A stretch of 32,089 nucleotides of DNA from Candidatus Magasanikiibacteriota bacterium (lineage in GTDB: Bacteria > Patescibacteriota > Patescibacteriia > Magasanikbacterales > UBA922), in the NCBI GenBank assembly GCA_012800155.1, contig JAAZJX010000012.1, positions 1 through 32,089 on the forward strand. The letters are read 5' to 3'. Of the stretch, positions 28,620 to 32,089 are shown piece after piece. The notes beneath the pieces were generated by a model, which was given only the letters and a program-made list of their open reading frames with translations, did no database searches and was not told where the DNA came from. A program made the translations under genes and the position numbers. Within the stretch, counting starts at the first letter, position 1. Each line of letters opens with the position of its first letter.

Positions 28620-29387
28620 TTATTTTTTAATTTGATTTTTCCTCCATTCTGCAATCTTTTTATGATCACCGCTTAACAAAATTTCTGGAACTTTCCAACC
28701 TTTAAAATCAGCTGGCTTAGTATATTGAGGATATTCTTTTAAAAATTCCCAATCTAAATTTTCAATTTCTAATTTATTATTTTGATTTTTCAAATTTAAA
28801 TTTATTTTATTATTCCCACCAAAAGTTTCTTCTAATAATGAATCTTCATTACCAAGTACTCCCGGTATTAAACGAGAAATACTTTCAATCATAACTAAAG
28901 CAGGTAATTCTCCTCCGGCCAACACATAAGGACCAACCGAAACTTCTTCATCTACCATATAATCAACTACTCGCTGATCAATACCTTCATAACGGCCACA
29001 CACAAAAGTAATTTCATCTAATTTACTTAAACGTTCTGCCATTCGCTGATCAAATTGTTGACCACGAGGTGATAATAAAATTGTGCGTTTTTTCTTTTGT
29101 AAATCACCAGTAAAAATTTTCTTTACTTTTATTAAACTATCATCTTTGCTAAAAGGAATTGCTCCTAAACTTTTCAAAGCTTTGTAAAATGGTTCAGGTT
29201 TCATTACCATTCCTGCTCCTCCACCATATGGTGTATCATCAACTGTTTGTCTTTTATCATCAGTAAAATCGCGCAAATTAACAGGATTGATTTGAAGCAA
29301 ATTATTTTTTTGAGCACGATCAAGAATAGTTTCTGAACAATAAGAACTTATAATTTTAGGAAAGATGGTTATAATATTAAAACGCAT
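28620..29387 (-). CDS. trmD: tRNA (guanine-N1)-methyltransferase
   Basis: DDTPYGGGAGMVMKPEP, CGRYEGIDQRV, GPYVLAGGELPA motifs. Confidence 0.96.
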   Translation of the reverse strand: MRFNIITIFPKIISSYCSETILDRAQKNNLLQINPVNLRDFTDDKRQTVDDTPYGGGAGMVMKPEPFYKALKSLGAIPFSKDDSLIKVKKIFTGDLQKKKRTILLSPRGQQFDQRMAERLSKLDEITFVCGRYEGIDQRVVDYMVDEEVSVGPYVLAGGELPALVMIESISRLIPGVLGNEDSLLEETFGGNNKINLNLKNQNNKLEIENLDWEFLKEYPQYTKPADFKGWKVPEILLSGDHKKIAEWRKNQIKK

Positions 29388-29511
29388 AATATTTATTAAA
29401 AAATATTTAATAATTCCAAAATTTAAATTTCTAATATTAAATTAAATTCAAAATAATAATTTTAAATTTATTTTAAAAATCTTAATACTTAATGTAAAAC
29501 TAAAATAAATT

Positions 29512-30780
<1,269 letters not shown>

Positions 30781-30817
30781 TTAAATTTGTGTTCTTAAAC
30801 ACAATTTATTAAATAAA

Positions 30818-32071
30818 TTAATTATACTTAAAAAGTATAGAATATTTAGCAATTGGTTTCTTACTTAAAAAATAATAAGTTTCACCTACTCCACCATGAA
30901 CACTTGATACTGCTTTTTGATTTTTATAATTATACAATTTTTTAATTGTTAAAATAAGTTCTTCATTTTTTGGTTGTATAATTCTAACTTTATCTCCCAC
31001 TCGCAAAGCATTATGCGGTATAATACAAACTTTTTCATTTTCATAATTCACTACTTCACCAACAAATTTTTCTTCACTAAGAAGATGGCTAAACTCTGTA
31101 TTTTGTTCAACAGTCTCTCTACCAAACAAAAAGCCAGTAGTATAACCGCGAGTCATTAAATTATCTAAATATTTTTTCTTCAATTGTTTTAATTTTTTCT
31201 TTTTTTCAACAAGAGAAATTTTACTCTTAACAATGTCTAATCCCAAACGATAAGTTTTTACAATAGTAGATAAATAAGCTACACTCTTAGCTCGACCTTC
31301 TATTTTAAAACTTATTACTCCAGCTTCAATCAATTCATTCAAATATTCAATCATACATATATCTTTGGAATTAAAAATATAAGTACCATTTTTATCTTCT
31401 TCAACTGGTATTTTTATTCCTAAATGATTTTGATCTTCAATTTCTACATTTATGTTATTTATATTATATTTCCAACGACAAGGTTGAGAACAATCACCTA
31501 AATTAGCTGAACGACCAGACAACCAAGCGCTCAACATACATCTTCCTGAATAACTCATACACATCGCCCCATGAGCAAAATATTCTAATTCTACTTTTGG
31601 CACTCGTTTATGAATTTCTTTTATTTCTTCAAGAGTTACTTCTCTACCTAAAACTACTCGTTTCACTCCCTGTTCATACCAAAATTTTACAGCTTGCCAA
31701 TTAGTCGCATTAGCTTGAGTGGAAAGATGAATAATTAAATTTGGAGCATATTTTTTTACCATTTGTAAAATTCCTGGATCAGAAACTAATAATCCATCTG
31801 GTTTCCAATCATTTAATTTTTTTAAATAAATTGGTAATTTTTCTAAATGTTGATTATGGGCATAAATATTTACTGTCACATAAATTTTCTTTTTTAATTT
31901 ATGTGCTTCTTCTATAGCTTGTCTAACATCATCCAAAGTAAATTTATTTATACGCACACGCAAACTAAAATCTGGAATGCCCATATATACAGCATCAGCA
32001 CCATAAGCAAAAGCATAACGCATTTTTTCCAGACTACCCGCTGGAGCTAAAAGTTCTATTTTCTTAATCAT
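30818..32071 (-). CDS. peptidase U32 family protein, TrhP (YegQ)-like tRNA hydroxylation enzyme
   Basis: ELLAPAGSLEKMRYAFAYGADAVYMG; ELEYFAHGAMCMSYSGRCMLS; GDCSQPCRW. Confidence 0.88.
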   Translation of the reverse strand: MIKKIELLAPAGSLEKMRYAFAYGADAVYMGIPDFSLRVRINKFTLDDVRQAIEEAHKLKKKIYVTVNIYAHNQHLEKLPIYLKKLNDWKPDGLLVSDPGILQMVKKYAPNLIIHLSTQANATNWQAVKFWYEQGVKRVVLGREVTLEEIKEIHKRVPKVELEYFAHGAMCMSYSGRCMLSAWLSGRSANLGDCSQPCRWKYNINNINVEIEDQNHLGIKIPVEEDKNGTYIFNSKDICMIEYLNELIEAGVISFKIEGRAKSVAYLSTIVKTYRLGLDIVKSKISLVEKKKKLKQLKKKYLDNLMTRGYTTGFLFGRETVEQNTEFSHLLSEEKFVGEVVNYENEKVCIIPHNALRVGDKVRIIQPKNEELILTIKKLYNYKNQKAVSSVHGGVGETYYFLSKKPIAKYSILFKYN

Positions 32072-32089
32072 AATATATTTAATATATAA

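Overview
AT-rich bacterial chromosome segment with the character of a Candidate Phyla Radiation (Patescibacteria) genome: compact, no uL30 gene between rpsE and rplO, an unlinked 16S rRNA gene, and almost no Shine-Dalgarno sites. Lineage is inferred from gene content only. Most genes are on the minus strand: trhP/U32, eno, trmD, 16S rRNA, a hypothetical gene, tuf-rpsJ, a long S10/spc ribosomal-protein operon ending in secY, adk-map-ruvX-recO, tRNA-Asn, asnS, an RsmB-type methyltransferase, aspS, a small wHTH-like gene, scpA-scpB, a D,D-carboxypeptidase, a small multidrug export family protein and an alpha/beta hydrolase. tRNA-Leu and a metallophosphoesterase are on the plus strand. The strongest non-routine signal is the roughly 1 kb between asnS and recO (9610-10601). 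It holds what reads as a complete ribosome-mediated transcription attenuator. A 25-codon leader ORF (MKLYSKLSLRQLNNNNNLLSPDGVV) with five consecutive Asn codons follows a TTGACA-N16-TAAAAT promoter. An antiterminator strand sits on its last codons, and an intrinsic terminator follows, directly upstream of tRNA-Asn and on the same strand as asnS. The same interval holds two or three decayed tRNA-Asn-like copies. It also holds an unannotated 52-aa two-helix membrane ORF on the opposite strand, with a perfect promoter, a strong SD and a switch-like 5'UTR. Other findings include an rplC leader with a terminator-like hairpin, a structured tuf leader, a 17-bp processing stem around the 16S gene with a boxA-like leader, compensated changes in the 530 loop, and a partial tRNA-Leu duplication interrupted by a GC-rich palindrome.
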